A DNA stretch of 14,941 nucleotides. Origin: Bradyrhizobiaceae bacterium (GTDB lineage: Bacteria; Pseudomonadota; Alphaproteobacteria; Rhizobiales; Hyphomicrobiaceae). The notes under the pieces were generated by a model. The model was not told where the DNA came from, did no database searches, and saw only the letters and a list, made by a program, of their open reading frames with translations. The position numbers and the translations under genes are program-made. The number at the start of each line of letters is the position of its first letter. Within the stretch, counting starts at the first letter, position 1. This document shows, piece by piece, positions 6,386 to 13,083 of the stretch. Location of the stretch: contig CANJPN010000096.1 in NCBI GenBank assembly GCA_947475855.1, positions 1 to 14,941 of the forward strand, given 5' to 3'.

Positions 6386-9139
6386 ATGACACCCTTCGAT
6401 CGCGGCAACAATTCCATAACCACGAACAGGCACCATCGGATCTACCCAGGATTGTACCGCGTAGAGCCCGCCATGACCATCTCGACAGCAGACACAGCAC
6501 GCCGCCTGATCGAACTATTCAAGCTCCCCTCGGTCGCCTTCGGATTAGCCCTTTTGATCGGCATCTGGTGGGGCGCCTATGCCATGGTCGGCATGGAGCG
6601 CTCGACTCAACGCCGCGCCCTCGAAAGCGACACCGCCAACCTCAGCCGTGTCTTCGAGCAGAACGTCATTCGCTCGATCGGCGAGATCGACAAAACCCTG
6701 CTCTACCTGCGCCACGCTCATTCCCGCTCCGCCGGACCGACCGACTGGTCCGACCTCATCAAGCAGGCCTTCACCTCGAGCGACATCACGTTCCAGCTCG
6801 CCGTAATCGATAGTAACGGGTACTTGATCGCCTCCGATCGCGGCCCGCAGCCGCCAGCCCCCCTCGACCTTTCCGATCGCGACCACTTCCGCGTTCACGT
6901 CAACGCGCTCGAAGATGTGGTCGACATTTCCAAGCCCGTTCTCGGCCGCGTAACCAAACAGTGGTCCGTACAAATCACCCGGCGGTTGAACAACCCCGAC
7001 GGCAGCTTCGGCGGCGTGATCGTCGCCTCGTTGGACCCCGAGCACTTCTCCTCATTCTACCGCTCGATAGAACTGGGATCGGGCGGCGCTGTCACTCTGG
7101 TCGGCATGGATGGCGTCGTGCGCGCCAGCGGTGGTCAGAACGCAGATAACCTGGGCGCCAAACTGATCGAACCGACACTGCTGCAGCACCTCCTTCACAA
7201 GCGCGCCGCGACGATCAGCCATCCAGATGCCACGACAGGCGTTCACCGCATAACCTCAACCCGATGGGTCGATGGCTATCCGCTAGCCGTGATCGTCGGC
7301 ACCAACGAATACCAGCCGGCGCTCGGCTGGAAGCGCAACCCGAAGATCTACTACGTCGGCGCCGCAGCGCTCACACTTCTCATCCTCGCTGCGCTTGTTG
7401 CGATTGTCCGCCGCAGCCTCCGGCTCGTGGAGACCGCGCGCGAACTTCGGCTCAAGCGGCTGCAGCACGAGGCGACGCTCGAGAACATGACGCAAGGCAT
7501 TCTGATGGTCGACGCCAAAGGCGAGATCGGCTTCATGAATGCCCGTCTCGGCGAGCTGCTTGGCCTGCAGGATGATTTCACCCGCGAGCGCCACACCTAC
7601 CGCGAGCTCGTCCAGCACTTGGAAGAGCGCGGTGAATTCGATCGGCGCATCGGCTCCGACCTTCTCGACTTCATCCGCTCCCCCGACCAGCGCGAGGTCA
7701 TCCCGCAATATGAACGCGAACGCCCCGATGGAACCGTGCTCGAAGTACGAACCATCAGGTTGCCCGACGGTGGTTTCGTGCGAACGCTGACCGACATCAC
7801 CGGCCGGCGGCGCGCCGAAGCGAAGGTGCTGCAGCTCGCCCGCCATGATGCATTGACGGGTCTGAGCAATCGCGCCGTGTTTCGCCAGCAGCTCGAAGAA
7901 GCTGCGAGCCTGAATGCCTCAGGCCGCGCGTTCGCCGTTCTCATGATCGATCTCGATCGCTTCAAACCGGTCAATGACACTTTCGGTCACGCGGTGGGTG
8001 ATCTCCTGCTGAAACTCGTCGCCGAGCGCCTGCGCAACACCGTCAGAAGCGGAGACATCGTGGGCCGCCTCGGTGGCGATGAGTTCGCCATCCTACAAAT
8101 GGGCGCCAACCAGGTAGAGCAGGCAGAAGCTCTTGCCAGGCGTCTCACCCGCGCCTTGTCCCAGCCCTATTCGATCGACGGCCAGACGATCGCCATCGGC
8201 GCCAGTGTCGGCATATCGATGGCCCCATCCCACGGAAAGACCGGACAGGATCTTCTGGCCGCGGCAGACCTCGCACTCTATGCCGTAAAGGCCCAGTCGC
8301 GCGGCAGCTATGCCGTGTTCAATCAGCAAATGCACGAGGAGCATTGCGCCCGCCGTCAGCTCGAGGAAGATCTGCGTCGCGCCCTCGACGAGGGCCAGTT
8401 TGAACTTCACTACCAGCCGATCGTTTCGATCAGCGACCAACACATCACTGCGTATGAAGCCTTGATCCGATGGCGCCATCCCCAGCACGGCAACGTGCCT
8501 CCGCTCGACTTCATTCCGCTAGCAGAGGAGACCGGACTGATCGGCCCGATCGGCGCCTGGGTGCTCCAGACGGCCTGCAACGACATCAGCCGGCGAGAAG
8601 GCGATGCCCGCGTCGCAATCAATCTCTCGCCCGTACAATTCCGCGACAATAACCTCGTGGCGATGGTACTCTCTGCCCTCGAAGTCTCAGGCCTTTCCCC
8701 GAACCGCCTCGAAATCGAGATCACCGAGTCCGCGCTGCTGCAGGACAGCGCGTTGACCCAACGCCACCTCAACGACCTCCGCCAACTCGGCGTTCACATC
8801 ACCATGGACGACTTCGGGACAGGCTATTCCTCACTGTCCTACCTGATGTCCTATCCAATCCAGTCGCTGAAGATCGATCGATCATTCGTCAACGGACTCG
8901 GAGAAAACGCTAACGGTGCCGCAATCGTAAAGACGATCACGACCCTTGCCACGAGCCTTGGTTTGTCGACGACGGCGGAAGGCGTTGAAACCGCGCAACA
9001 GCTCGAATTGCTTCGCGCTCTCGGCTGTACCGAAGCTCAAGGCTACTATTTCTCCAAGCCCAAGCCCGCAGCCCAGATCCTCCCGGCCCGCACGGATGCG
9101 ACCACCGCGCCCCATATCGACTACCGCGCTGCCGGGTGA
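6386..9139 (+). CDS. Membrane-bound c-di-GMP turnover enzyme (periplasmic sensor-PAS-GGDEF-EAL)
   Basis: A 917-residue dual-domain protein. A membrane segment (about 49-69) is followed by a periplasmic dCache-like sensor (70-318, with the typical LDLSDRDHFRVH and ISKPVLGR stretches), a second membrane segment (321-342) and a PAS domain (about 359-475). The diguanylate cyclase domain has an intact GGDEF (563-567) and an inhibitory RxxD site (RSGD, 554-557) five residues before it. The phosphodiesterase domain has EAL (691-693), N746 in NLSPVQF, E778 and E781 in EITES, DDFGTGYSS (808-816), K829 and E865. Both activities therefore look possible, and the net direction cannot be told from sequence. 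The sensor should detect a small periplasmic ligand, not identified. The start is uncertain: the ATG at 6386 is given, but an ATG at 6473 (29 residues shorter) is about as likely. A small membrane protein gene follows 11 bases after the stop. Confidence 0.95.
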   Translation: MTPFDRGNNSITTNRHHRIYPGLYRVEPAMTISTADTARRLIELFKLPSVAFGLALLIGIWWGAYAMVGMERSTQRRALESDTANLSRVFEQNVIRSIGEIDKTLLYLRHAHSRSAGPTDWSDLIKQAFTSSDITFQLAVIDSNGYLIASDRGPQPPAPLDLSDRDHFRVHVNALEDVVDISKPVLGRVTKQWSVQITRRLNNPDGSFGGVIVASLDPEHFSSFYRSIELGSGGAVTLVGMDGVVRASGGQNADNLGAKLIEPTLLQHLLHKRAATISHPDATTGVHRITSTRWVDGYPLAVIVGTNEYQPALGWKRNPKIYYVGAAALTLLILAALVAIVRRSLRLVETARELRLKRLQHEATLENMTQGILMVDAKGEIGFMNARLGELLGLQDDFTRERHTYRELVQHLEERGEFDRRIGSDLLDFIRSPDQREVIPQYERERPDGTVLEVRTIRLPDGGFVRTLTDITGRRRAEAKVLQLARHDALTGLSNRAVFRQQLEEAASLNASGRAFAVLMIDLDRFKPVNDTFGHAVGDLLLKLVAERLRNTVRSGDIVGRLGGDEFAILQMGANQVEQAEALARRLTRALSQPYSIDGQTIAIGASVGISMAPSHGKTGQDLLAAADLALYAVKAQSRGSYAVFNQQMHEEHCARRQLEEDLRRALDEGQFELHYQPIVSISDQHITAYEALIRWRHPQHGNVPPLDFIPLAEETGLIGPIGAWVLQTACNDISRREGDARVAINLSPVQFRDNNLVAMVLSALEVSGLSPNRLEIEITESALLQDSALTQRHLNDLRQLGVHITMDDFGTGYSSLSYLMSYPIQSLKIDRSFVNGLGENANGAAIVKTITTLATSLGLSTTAEGVETAQQLELLRALGCTEAQGYYFSKPKPAAQILPARTDATTAPHIDYRAAG

Positions 9140-9149
9140 AGGAACCGAC

Positions 9150-9329
9150 ATGCAATTCTCCACCCGACCCGTTGCGGATTTCACCTCGGCAATAAACGAA
9201 AACACCGTGCGACAATTATTGGTGGCAACGATGTTGATCGCCAACGTGGCAGCATTCGTCGCCCTGTTCACGGCTGCATCCGCTTGCGCTCCCGAAACCC
9301 TGTCGCGCTTCGTGACGGCGCTCGCCTGA
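9150..9329 (+). CDS. Small single-span membrane protein, function unknown
   Basis: A 59-residue frame starting at ATG 9150 with a good ribosome binding site (AAGGA, about six bases upstream). It begins 11 bases after the GGDEF-EAL stop, so the two are probably one transcript. Residues 1-20 are polar (MQFSTRPVADFTSAINENTV). Residues about 22-44 form one hydrophobic helix rich in Leu, Ala and Val. A short tail with one cysteine (C46) follows. I do not recognise a family. The start is chosen by the ribosome binding site; the frame extends upstream into the GGDEF-EAL gene, but that part is only overlap. It could be a small regulator or partner of the sensor enzyme, but this is inferred only from position. 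Confidence 0.62.
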   Translation: MQFSTRPVADFTSAINENTVRQLLVATMLIANVAAFVALFTAASACAPETLSRFVTALA

Positions 9330-9353
9330 ATGCGAACGCCGCGACAGACCCAG

Positions 9354-9830
9354 TCATGCCGCCACGCTCTCCCGTGCATTTCCGATGAGAACCGGCCGCG
9401 ATGGTCCAAGCCAGCGGCCATCCCTGATGCGGACGAGATCATCGGTAGATCCTGCCCACAGATAAATCCACGCCGTAACCCGCCCCACGCCAATACAACG
9501 GGCGCGGATACGATGCCGGCCATAAGGATGCGGCTTCGGACTTTGCGCCGCGCAGCCCTCATACCGATCGAGAGCTTCGAGAATATCCGGTAGCTCCAGC
9601 GGAATGCGCCACAACTCGCCCTGGATTACATCGTGGCGTCCTCCGGAAAGAACGACGCCCGGGCACGCCCCTGCATCGAACATCGCTCCCCGGATCGTTG
9701 ACCTGCCCGCGCACGTCCCGAAAGCTTGTAGCAAGGCGCGCTCGGCCGCCCCCATGTCGCCCGTCGCCGATGACATCAGCGTTCCGTAGGTGAAGACGTA
9801 GCGCACGCGCCCATGCCCGTTACTCGGCAT
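9354..9830 (-). CDS. Gamma-glutamylcyclotransferase (AIG2/GGCT-like) family protein
   Basis: A cytoplasmic protein of about 158 residues. It has the family's N-terminal substrate-binding signature YVFTYGTLM, a central GELWRI strand and ALDRYEG. The Glu of the last motif lies where the family's catalytic acid is expected. Enzymes of this fold release 5-oxoproline from gamma-glutamyl compounds; the actual substrate is unknown. Two ATG codons stand side by side (9833 and 9830). GGAGG ends three bases before the first and six before the second, so I prefer the second. The gene follows the TauE/SafE permease on the same strand after about 60 bases and is probably cotranscribed with it. It is convergent with the small membrane protein gene. 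No terminator is evident between them in the 24-base gap. Confidence 0.85.
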   Translation of the reverse strand: MPSNGHGRVRYVFTYGTLMSSATGDMGAAERALLQAFGTCAGRSTIRGAMFDAGACPGVVLSGGRHDVIQGELWRIPLELPDILEALDRYEGCAAQSPKPHPYGRHRIRARCIGVGRVTAWIYLWAGSTDDLVRIRDGRWLGPSRPVLIGNARESVAA

Positions 9831-9892
9831 CATTTCCCTCCATTATTTACTGTGATCAACTCGCCGTCACGGCAGCCTATCGATACGTAGGC

Positions 9893-10780
9893 TCATTGGA
9901 TGAGTGGCACCTCCCCGACCACAGGGGTCGTCACAAGCTCGCTGCCGAGCCTGGCCAGGCACATGAATGTCGCTCGGCTGGAGGCTTGATCGGCCACCTC
10001 GCGTCCGCAAATTGATCCGACCGCCACATCGAACACCGAACGCCCGCCGAGACCGACGGCGACAACGACCAGCATCACCAGAGTCAACCGCCGCAATGCT
10101 TCGACGGGCAAACGTCCGCGCACGCCGTTGCCGAGCACCGTCCCCCCGATCGCGGGAAGTGCGCCCGCGCATGACACGATCATCAAATCTGGCGTCATCG
10201 CGCCGGTCGCCAGCAGCGTCGCGCCGAGCACACCCGATCCAATCGTAACGGCCAGATTGATCGCGATGACCTGCGAATGCGCATCAAGCCGCAGCGCCAT
10301 CATGTAGGGAACGAGGGGCAGGATCTGCGAGCCTGTCAGCCCGGTCAGGACACCGTTCAACAGCCCCGCCGGCAGCGCCAGAGGCCGCTCCAATCCCTTC
10401 GCCAGGGAAAATTCCGGCCGCACCACGGCAAGCACGACATACGTCAGTGTCAAGAGCGCAAGGATGTTCGTGGCGAGCGGTGTATCGACGACGCCGAGCA
10501 GCGCTGTTCCGCCCGCGATACCCGGCAGAATCCCAAGGTAGAAGCGCCTGAATCGCTTCAGCGTCTCAAAAACGTTCACCGCCCCGACAAAAACGGCAAC
10601 ATTGCTGACAATTGCCGGCACGACTACCAGCGCCAGCGCCTTCTCCAATCCAACAAGAACCACGAGCAGAGGCATCGCCATCGTGGCGTAACCGATGCCG
10701 GTCACCCCCTTGACGAGCCCAGCCGCCAACAACGCCAGCGCCACGAAGCCATACTCGAATAGATCCTCAGTTACAGGCAC
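9893..10780 (-). CDS. TauE/SafE-family membrane permease (putative sulfite/organosulfonate exporter)
   Basis: An integral membrane protein of about 295 residues with roughly eight hydrophobic helices. It starts with the family's typical first repeat (ALLAAGLVKGVTGIGYATMAMPLLV) and contains the second-half signature GLLNGVLTGLTGSQILPLVPYMMAL. Family members are thought to export sulfite, sulfoacetate or similar anions, or to move them in; the substrate here is unknown. The start is uncertain. The frame is open to an ATG at 10861, but the codons between 10861 and about 10780 use many A/T third bases, unlike the rest, and no ribosome binding site precedes that ATG. I therefore place the start at a GTG (10780) just before the first helix. 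The gene is followed by the GGCT-like gene and is divergent from the UbiD gene. Confidence 0.85.
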   Translation of the reverse strand: MPVTEDLFEYGFVALALLAAGLVKGVTGIGYATMAMPLLVVLVGLEKALALVVVPAIVSNVAVFVGAVNVFETLKRFRRFYLGILPGIAGGTALLGVVDTPLATNILALLTLTYVVLAVVRPEFSLAKGLERPLALPAGLLNGVLTGLTGSQILPLVPYMMALRLDAHSQVIAINLAVTIGSGVLGATLLATGAMTPDLMIVSCAGALPAIGGTVLGNGVRGRLPVEALRRLTLVMLVVVAVGLGGRSVFDVAVGSICGREVADQASSRATFMCLARLGSELVTTPVVGEVPLIQ

Positions 10781-10861
10781 TTGATGCACACCCGCTGAAC
10801 AAAAGACACTTGCAGGAAGATAACCAAATCGAGCTCGGCACACCGAAAACGATTTGCGCAT

Positions 10862-11142
10862 TAACTAGATCGTAAGCATTGACAATGAAGGTTAATGAAA
10901 CATTAATTTATACGAAATGTTTAAAATATCAGATTGCGCCAACATTCATCATTCGAATGTCGAATAATACAAATCCAACCCAATATGCGTCGTTATTGGC
11001 GTTGCAGAATGCTGCGTCACTGCCTTCGCTCCAACGCGCAAAAGCCACCGCCGGAAACTCCAGCCTGTCGGAAACTCCGACCTCGCGCCTTGCGAATTCG
11101 GCCACTATGCTAGTCCTCCAGGACATCGAGACGAGGCCGAAT
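10862..11142. promoter_or_regulatory. AT-rich divergent promoter region and long leader of the UbiD gene
   Basis: The stretch 10862-10990 is clearly more AT-rich than its surroundings. On the plus strand TTGACA (10879-10884) is followed after 17 bases by ATTAAT (10902-10907), a plausible sigma-70-type promoter. It would give a leader of about 230 bases before the UbiD start at 11143. A palindrome CATTCGAATG (10950-10959) and a direct repeat CGGAAACTCC (11052-11061 and 11069-11078, period 17) lie in the leader. The frame upstream of 11143 is open to 10879 but does not look like protein. Confidence 0.55.
10892..10906. promoter_or_regulatory. Operator-like inverted repeat TTAATG-AAA-CATTAA
   Basis: TTAATGAAACATTAA is a perfect 6+6 inverted repeat with a 3-base spacer. 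It contains a T-N11-A core like that of LysR-type regulator sites. It overlaps the spacer and the -10 element of the proposed UbiD promoter, a place where a bound repressor would block transcription. No regulator gene lies next to it, so the binding protein is unknown. Confidence 0.55.
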
Positions 11143-12591
11143 ATGAGCACCAAGACCAAAATCGCCCGCAGCCCAGCGGCGACCAGCCCAGGGGCCGGGG
11201 CGAACCGCCGCCCGTTCACCTCGCTGCGGGATTGGCTGGCGCATCTGGCTTCGACCGGCCGCCTCGCGGTGACCAAACCCAACGCGAACCTCGCCCACGA
11301 GGTCGCGGCCATCGCCAAGGTTCTCGACGGCCGCAAGGCCACGCTCTTCCCCAATCCCGGTGGCCACGCTCTGCCGATCGTCTCTGGCCTCGTCTCGGCC
11401 CGCCAGTGGATCGCGGAAGCCATGGGCGTCGATCACGCCGACATGCTCGCCCGGTTCGAGCACGCCGCCGCCAATCCACGTCCCTGCGAGGTCGTCACCA
11501 AAGCTCCTGCCCAGGACGTCGTCGAGTTGTCGCCAGACCTGCTGCGCGACCTGCCGATCCCCACCCACAACGAGCACGACAGCGGCCCCTACATCACCGC
11601 CGGCTTGATTATTTCTAAAAACCCCAAGACTGGCCGTCAGAACGTCGCGATCGTGCGACTGCAGGTGTCCGGCCCCAAGAAGCTCGGCGCACTGCTCCTG
11701 CCGCGTCACACCAACCTGTTCTACGAAATGGCCGAGGCGAACGGCGCGCCCCTGCCCGTCGCTGTCGTCATCGGAATCGACCCGCTGTCGCTCCTGGCCT
11801 CGCAGGCCATCGCGCCGCTCGACCAGGACGAACTCGAGATCGCCGGTGCTTTGCAGGGCCGCAACCTGCCCGTCGTCAAGTGCAAGACGAGTGATCTGCT
11901 CGTGCCCGCCGAAGCCGAAATCGTGGTCGAGGGCCACATGCTACCGAAAGTGCGCGAGCCCGAAGGGCCGTTCGGCGAATTCCCGCAATACTACGGCGAG
12001 CGCGCGGACAGGCACGTCATCGCCATCGACGCCATCACCCGGCGCAAGGATGCGATCTATCACACCATCGGCGGCGGGGGCCTCGAACACCTCGTGCTCG
12101 GCGGCATCCCGCGCGAGGCGACGTTGCTCGGCCACCTCAAGCGCACCTTCCCCGGCGTCCGCGATGTGCACCTCTCCCACGGCGGCATTTGCCGCTACCA
12201 CCTTCACGTAAAGCTCGCGAAGCGCAGCGACGGTGAGCCCAAGAACGTCATGATGGGCGCCTTCGCTGGCCACTACGACGTCAAGCAGGTGATCGTCGTC
12301 GACGAGGACGTGGACATCCACGATCCCGCACAGGTCGAATGGGCGGTCGCCACACGCTTCCAAGCCGACCGCGGCCTGCTCGTGGTCAACGACAGCCAGG
12401 GCTCGAAGCTCGATCCCTCGACGCGTGACGGCCTCGGCTCGAAAATGGGAATCGATGCGACCAAGCCGATCGCGGCCCCCGAGATGACGTTCAAGAAGAT
12501 CTACGTGCCCGGCGAAGACGCGGTCGATCTCACCCGGGACGTCGACACTACCGCATTGGCCGGATGGACAAAAAAACTCGGCGCGGGTTGA
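11143..12591 (+). CDS. UbiD-family prenylated-FMN decarboxylase
   Basis: A cytoplasmic enzyme of 482 residues, the normal size for the UbiD family, which decarboxylates (or reversibly carboxylates) aromatic or unsaturated acids using prenylated FMN made by UbiX. The catalytic triad known from fungal Fdc1 (R173, E277, E282) has clear counterparts: R172 in NVAIVRLQV, and E274 and E279 in PEGPFGEFPQYYG. The later family blocks HLVLGGIPREA and VDEDVDIHDPAQVEWAVATR are also present. I chose the ATG at 11143 because GAGG lies seven bases upstream; the longer open frame to 10879 is an AT-rich leader. No ubiX-like gene or second subunit is in the window. The substrate cannot be told; it may or may not be the ubiquinone precursor. 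The MFS transporter further downstream could carry an acid substrate, which is only a guess. Confidence 0.93.
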   Translation: MSTKTKIARSPAATSPGAGANRRPFTSLRDWLAHLASTGRLAVTKPNANLAHEVAAIAKVLDGRKATLFPNPGGHALPIVSGLVSARQWIAEAMGVDHADMLARFEHAAANPRPCEVVTKAPAQDVVELSPDLLRDLPIPTHNEHDSGPYITAGLIISKNPKTGRQNVAIVRLQVSGPKKLGALLLPRHTNLFYEMAEANGAPLPVAVVIGIDPLSLLASQAIAPLDQDELEIAGALQGRNLPVVKCKTSDLLVPAEAEIVVEGHMLPKVREPEGPFGEFPQYYGERADRHVIAIDAITRRKDAIYHTIGGGGLEHLVLGGIPREATLLGHLKRTFPGVRDVHLSHGGICRYHLHVKLAKRSDGEPKNVMMGAFAGHYDVKQVIVVDEDVDIHDPAQVEWAVATRFQADRGLLVVNDSQGSKLDPSTRDGLGSKMGIDATKPIAAPEMTFKKIYVPGEDAVDLTRDVDTTALAGWTKKLGAG

Positions 12592-12613
12592 GGCACCCTT
12601 GGGCACTCACAAT

Positions 12614-12763
12614 ATGGCCGAGAGCGAGACCAACCGCGCGTTCCGTTGGCGGGATATCTCACTGCGCGGCATCGAAGTTCAAGGGATGGAGGCGCCACGC
12701 CCGTTATCGCTTTCCGGCGACGGGCGTTGCGAGTTGAAGCTGCCGGCGGCATTTGCCCGATGA
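12614..12763 (+). CDS. Possible 49-residue small ORF, doubtful
   Basis: ATG at 12614 to TGA at 12763, 22 bases after the UbiD stop. It reads MAESETNRAFRWRDISLRG onward and ends LKLPAAFAR. Third codon positions are GC-rich like those of real genes here. There is no good ribosome binding site and I recognise no family. It may be a gene remnant. Confidence 0.22.
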   Translation: MAESETNRAFRWRDISLRGIEVQGMEAPRPLSLSGDGRCELKLPAAFAR

Positions 12764-12798
12764 CAGTGCCTCAGTTCGTGGCGCGCCGCTAGGAATGC

Positions 12799-12945
12799 AT
12801 GATTTTCGGGGCTCAGCCCATCCAAATCCTGCTGAACCCCGAGCAGGCCGACGCGATCGAACCGTGCGCGCTCGCACCCTCCAACGGTGTCACCACCGTT
12901 CCATGCGATGGTCCGGCCGCAGTTCGAAAACCGCAAGCCAGATAA
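12799..12945 (+). CDS. Possible 48-residue small ORF, doubtful
   Basis: ATG at 12799 to TAA at 12945, with AGGA four bases before the start. It reads MIFGAQPIQILLNPEQADAI onward. Codon use is moderately GC-rich in the third position. The first codons lie in the arms of the hairpin 12807-12841. No family is recognised; a remnant of a longer gene or chance are both possible. Confidence 0.22.
   Translation: MIFGAQPIQILLNPEQADAIEPCALAPSNGVTTVPCDGPAAVRKPQAR
12807..12841. repeat. 11-bp near-perfect stem-loop
   Basis: CGGGGCTCAGC (12807-12817) faces GCTGAACCCCG (12831-12841) with one mismatch and a 13-base loop. On the plus strand the T-run (TTTT, 12803-12806) is before the stem, not after it. A minus-strand copy would be followed by AAAATC. 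It is therefore not a standard terminator on either strand. Confidence 0.55.
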
Positions 12946-13083
12946 CCAGGCGTCATGCTGTGCTGCAGTCCTGTTTGCCTAGAAGCCACGAAACAAGAAG
13001 GTGCCGGTTGATCGGTGTCTGTGATGCCGCAATGGTGTATCGAGGTTGCATCGTGGTCGGCAGTCGGCACGCGGGGGGCACGG

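Larger units (their letters stand above)
12592..13083. other. Gene-poor spacer between the UbiD and MFS genes
   Basis: About 490 bases with no recognisable gene. Two tiny plus-strand frames (12614-12763 and 12799-12945) have reasonable codon use but no known family, and a long imperfect hairpin spans 12807-12841. Minus-strand frames here (for example 12679-12936 and 12813-13121) also match nothing I recognise. The stretch may be a decayed gene. No terminator with a T-run is seen after the UbiD stop. Confidence 0.45.

Noticed and set aside
7283..7846. Minus-strand frame of 187 codons
   Set aside because: Antisense of the PAS region of the GGDEF-EAL gene; typical shadow in GC-rich DNA.
9874..9893. 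AGCCTA/TAGGCT dyad at the end of the TauE/SafE gene, considered as terminator
   Set aside because: Only six base pairs and no T-run; it does not separate the permease gene from the GGCT-like gene convincingly.
11110..11937. Minus-strand frame of 275 codons
   Set aside because: Antisense of the UbiD gene, Asp/Gly/Val-rich as expected for a shadow frame.
11941..12606. Minus-strand frame of 221 codons
   Set aside because: Antisense of the second half of the UbiD gene; no family features.
12807..12841. Hairpin considered as part of a tRNA or as a terminator
   Set aside because: No acceptor stem, anticodon arm or T-loop consensus can be built around it, and the T-run is on the wrong side.
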